Origin: Bacilli bacterium
Lineage (GTDB): Bacteria > Bacillota_I > Bacilli_A > RF39 > UBA660
DNA: 8,205 nucleotides
Assembly: GCA_029004695.1 (NCBI GenBank)
Contig: JAQVZB010000044.1
Span: 1 to 8,205 of the forward strand
Reading direction: 5' to 3'
Shown here: positions 6,432 through 8,205 of the stretch, piece after piece
How positions within the stretch are numbered: position 1 is the first letter of the stretch
How the letters are laid out: each line of letters begins with the position of its first letter
Made by a program: the position numbers and the translations under genes
The notes under the pieces: generated by a model
Told to the model about the DNA's origin: nothing
The model's input: the letters and a program-made list of their open reading frames with translations, nothing else
Databases searched by the model: none

Positions 6432-6846
6432 GTTCTATATCATCTACTAAATCTAATTGAGATTCAATTATCGTTCTTAATCTTCTTTTGAAAGCAACAA
6501 CATTTCTTTTTAATTGAATGGTTTCATTTTGAGTTCTTTCAGCTTGGATTAAAGCGTCATTAACAATACGAGATGCATTCTTTTTAGCTTCATCTATTAT
6601 TGAAGCACTTTCATCCCGAGCAATTCTTTTAATTTGATTTGAGGCATCTTCAGCTACAAGAATCGCTCTGTTAAAAGTATTTTCCATATTTTTATAATGT
6701 TCTAAACTATTTTTAAGTTCTGATATTTCAGCATCTTTTCTTTTAAGATCATCTATCATAGCTTCTACTTGTTTTATAACATCATTAACAAATTTATTAA
6801 CTTCTTCTTTCTTGTAACCGGATATACCAGTTTTAAATTTTTCCAT
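6418..6846 (-). CDS. divIVA: DivIVA-family cell-division/pole protein
   Basis: DivIVA proteins bind negatively curved membrane at septa and poles and recruit division and chromosome-anchoring partners. The 142-residue protein starts with the family's lipid-binding module (GISGYKKEEVNKFVNDV, residues 8-24, equivalent to FRGYDEDEVNEFL in B. subtilis). A long coiled coil follows, with the conserved NRAILVAEDAS (59-69) and a final FKRRLRTIIESQLDLVDD (119-136). It is slightly shorter than the 164-residue B. subtilis protein. AGAGGTGA lies 7 bases before the ATG. It follows sepF by 27 bases on the same strand with no promoter visible between, so they are very probably cotranscribed. ylmG and ylmH, which separate the two in B. 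subtilis, are absent. GpsB is a shorter relative and fits less well, given the length and the QLDL tail. Confidence 0.92.
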   Translation of the reverse strand: MEKFKTGISGYKKEEVNKFVNDVIKQVEAMIDDLKRKDAEISELKNSLEHYKNMENTFNRAILVAEDASNQIKRIARDESASIIDEAKKNASRIVNDALIQAERTQNETIQLKRNVVAFKRRLRTIIESQLDLVDDIEHLDL

Positions 6847-6873
6847 TCAACTCTCACCTCTAAGAGATTTTTA

Positions 6874-7290
6874 TTAAAATTCTATTTCGTCTTCTATTTT
6901 TGCTTTTGTTTTTATATCATCAGATTCAGTCATTTTTCCTTGAACGCTTACATTTTTTGGGGTACATAAATAAATACCTCCCCCTAATTTTTGCATGTCA
7001 CCACCTATAGCATAAATAGTACCGGTTAAAAAGTCAATTATTCTTTTAGCTTGATCTGATGTAACTCTTTTTAAATTAACAACAACGGAATTTCTCTTTT
7101 TTAAATGGTCTGCTATGGTTTGACTTTCTGAATATGCTCTTGGTTCAACAAGAATCATTTTACTACCATTTTTTTCTTCATCTTCTTTATAAGTTTTTTC
7201 ATTCATTAAGTAAAATTCATCTTCTACTCCAGCTGGATCTAAAGCATCATCATTTCCAAATAATGTATTTTTAATATTTTTAAATTTCAT
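6874..7290 (-). CDS. sepF: SepF, FtsZ-binding cell-division protein
   Basis: SepF bundles FtsZ filaments and tethers the Z-ring to the membrane. The 138-residue protein begins with a short basic amphipathic segment (residues 1-12, probable membrane anchor) and an acidic variable linker (13-40). The SepF domain follows: KMILVEPRAYSESQTIADHL (44-63), VVVNLKRVTSDQAKRIIDFL (69-88), the hallmark GTIYAIGGDMQKLGGGIYLC (90-109) and TPKNV. A charged tail of about 25 residues ends in DEIEF. The length is close to the B. subtilis protein (about 150). The start has a full AAGGAGG (7305-7299) 8 bases upstream, the strongest ribosome binding site in the window, suggesting high expression. It is the first gene of the sepF-divIVA pair. 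Confidence 0.95.
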   Translation of the reverse strand: MKFKNIKNTLFGNDDALDPAGVEDEFYLMNEKTYKEDEEKNGSKMILVEPRAYSESQTIADHLKKRNSVVVNLKRVTSDQAKRIIDFLTGTIYAIGGDMQKLGGGIYLCTPKNVSVQGKMTESDDIKTKAKIEDEIEF

Positions 7291-7321
7291 TTTATTAGCC
7301 TCCTTATATTACACTATTTAT

Positions 7322-7357
7322 ATCTTAACATAAAAAAACACTTTTATAAACACTTTT
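7322..7357 (-). promoter_or_regulatory. Probable sepF-divIVA promoter region with a direct repeat
   Basis: The 74-base gap before sepF must hold its promoter unless the histidine kinase transcript reads through. The best minus-strand fit is TTTATA (7350-7345), 17 bases, TAAGAT (7327-7322), a weak match at both boxes. The -35 area is overlapped by a 10-base direct repeat, AAACACTTTT on the plus strand at 7336-7345 and 7348-7357 (12-base period). This could be a tandem protein-binding site or a chance effect of A/T runs. Confidence 0.3.
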
Positions 7358-7364
7358 TTATTTT

Positions 7365-8205
7365 TTATTTATTTAAATATTCCTTACAAACTTGTATAAA
7401 TTCATTTATTTTATTTTCTAATTCATTAAAATTCTCCGTAATATAATCAACATTATTATTTTTACTTTCTACTTCATGCTTAAAAGGTAGATTAGATAAT
7501 TCGAAAAAACCAAGATATTTTAAATCACTTTTTAAAGCATGAACTTCGATATGATAACTTTTCATATCTTGATTATCTTTATATTTAGCTAATCTTTTTA
7601 TTCTTTCTGAAGTGCTTTCATAAACTATTTTAAGTGTTTCGTTATACATATCTAAATCTCCTAAAGTATCAATAGCTTTATTTATATCAGCACCTTTTAA
7701 TTTTAAATATTCTAAATTATTTTTAGGAATTATATTTTCTTTTTCGGATTTGGTTTCTTCATTTTTAAAATTTATATCTTCTTTTACTGACTTTAAAAAT
7801 ATATTTAATATTCGATCTAATTCATTACGATTTATCGGTTTTGCTATATATTCATTAAATCCTAATTTAAGATATTTTTCTCGATCTCCACTGGTTGCAT
7901 TTGCAGTTAGTGCTATTATTGGTTGATTATATTCTTTTTCTTTTAATGTCTTTAATAACTCTATGCCATCGGTTACTGGCATTTCTATATCCATTAATAA
8001 TAAATCATATTCATTACCGTTATTAATTCTATTTAATGTATCTTCTGCACTTAAAGATAAATTTATTATAAGATTATATTTTTTCAATAATTTTTCAGCT
8101 ACTTTTAAATTAATATTATTATCATCTATTACTAATACTTTTTTATCTTGATAATTTTGATAATTGATATCTAAATTGTTTTCATTAATAACATTACTTT
8201 CATTA
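7365..8205 (-). CDS. Receiver plus Hpt C-terminal part of a probable hybrid histidine kinase (5' end outside window)
   Basis: The frame is open from the right edge to the stop at 7365, giving 279 visible residues, so the gene starts beyond the window. Counting from the edge, residues 21-136 form a receiver domain: acidic pair D27-D28 in VLVIDDNN, phospho-acceptor D72 in LLMDIEMP, T100 in ALTAN and K122 in IAKPI. A charged linker follows, then an Hpt phosphotransfer domain (about 160-279) with phospho-acceptor H222 in HALKSDLKYLGF. Receiver followed by Hpt at the C-terminus is typical of hybrid histidine kinases that pass phosphate His-Asp-His-Asp, so the sensor and kinase domains probably lie upstream. 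A stand-alone receiver-Hpt protein is the alternative. A TTG at 8087 could be mistaken for a start, but it lies inside the receiver after the D27-D28 pair. No clear terminator hairpin with a U-run follows. Confidence 0.9.
   Translation of the reverse strand, partial: NESNVINENNLDINYQNYQDKKVLVIDDNNINLKVAEKLLKKYNLIINLSLSAEDTLNRINNGNEYDLLLMDIEMPVTDGIELLKTLKEKEYNQPIIALTANATSGDREKYLKLGFNEYIAKPINRNELDRILNIFLKSVKEDINFKNEETKSEKENIIPKNNLEYLKLKGADINKAIDTLGDLDMYNETLKIVYESTSERIKRLAKYKDNQDMKSYHIEVHALKSDLKYLGFFELSNLPFKHEVESKNNNVDYITENFNELENKINEFIQVCKEYLNK

Noticed and set aside
6769..6969. Plus-strand 66-codon Phe-rich open frame
   Set aside because: It spans the antisense of divIVA start and sepF end; composition is an artefact of complementing Lys codons.
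8085..8087. TTG as start of a 240-residue response regulator
   Set aside because: The frame is open upstream to the edge and holds the N-terminal receiver residues including the acidic D27-D28 pair, so a start here would cut the domain.
7963..8151. Plus-strand 62-codon open frame
   Set aside because: It is antisense to the receiver domain with its D72 motif; not a gene.
1..8205. Mycoplasma genetic code (TGA as Trp), suggested by AT richness
   Set aside because: Trp positions such as those in both HD proteins are written TGG, and no gene needs TGA read-through.

Overview
The window is strongly AT-rich (roughly a quarter G+C by eye) and reads as chromosomal DNA of a Gram-positive, endospore-forming lineage of the Firmicutes/Bacilli type. 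The indicators are the yqeG-yqeH pair, an endonuclease-type MutL, SepF, DivIVA and a late sporulation sigma factor of the sigma-K type. Tryptophan is written TGG and all eight visible stop codons are TAA, so nothing suggests the Mycoplasma code in which TGA means Trp. A low-GC, gut-type uncultured Bacilli/Erysipelotrichia-like bacterium is a reasonable inference, but the exact taxon cannot be read from the window.

Layout: (1) 1-3161, minus strand, is a tight run yqeG > yqeH > mutL in which both junctions are the same 8-base stop/start overlap, ATGAATAA; mutL runs off the left edge. (2) 3227-5625, minus strand, is a two-gene overlapping operon. Its first gene encodes a SpoT/MESH1-like HD hydrolase fused to a P-loop nucleotide-kinase-like domain. 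Its second gene encodes a separate, SAMHD1/dGTPase-like HD phosphohydrolase. A good vegetative-type promoter precedes the pair. (3) 5709-6401, plus strand, is an intact pro-sigma-K-type sigma factor gene, divergent from the operon. (4) 6418-7290, minus strand, is sepF > divIVA, the cell-division/pole pair, ending in a hairpin terminator that overlaps the divIVA stop codon. (5) 7365 to the right edge, minus strand, is the C-terminal part (receiver plus Hpt domain) of what is probably a hybrid histidine kinase or phosphorelay protein.

Most of the window is housekeeping: ribosome assembly (YqeH), mismatch repair (MutL), Z-ring anchoring (SepF) and pole/curvature recognition (DivIVA). The least ordinary part is the HD-kinase/HD operon. 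It combines a probable alarmone or nucleotide hydrolase, a probable (deoxy)nucleoside or nucleotide kinase and a probable dNTPase-like enzyme in translationally coupled genes. It looks like a small nucleotide-handling or nucleotide-signalling module whose substrate cannot be named from sequence. The window shows no tRNA, rRNA, CRISPR array, transposon or attachment site, and no stretch over 300 bases lacks a gene.
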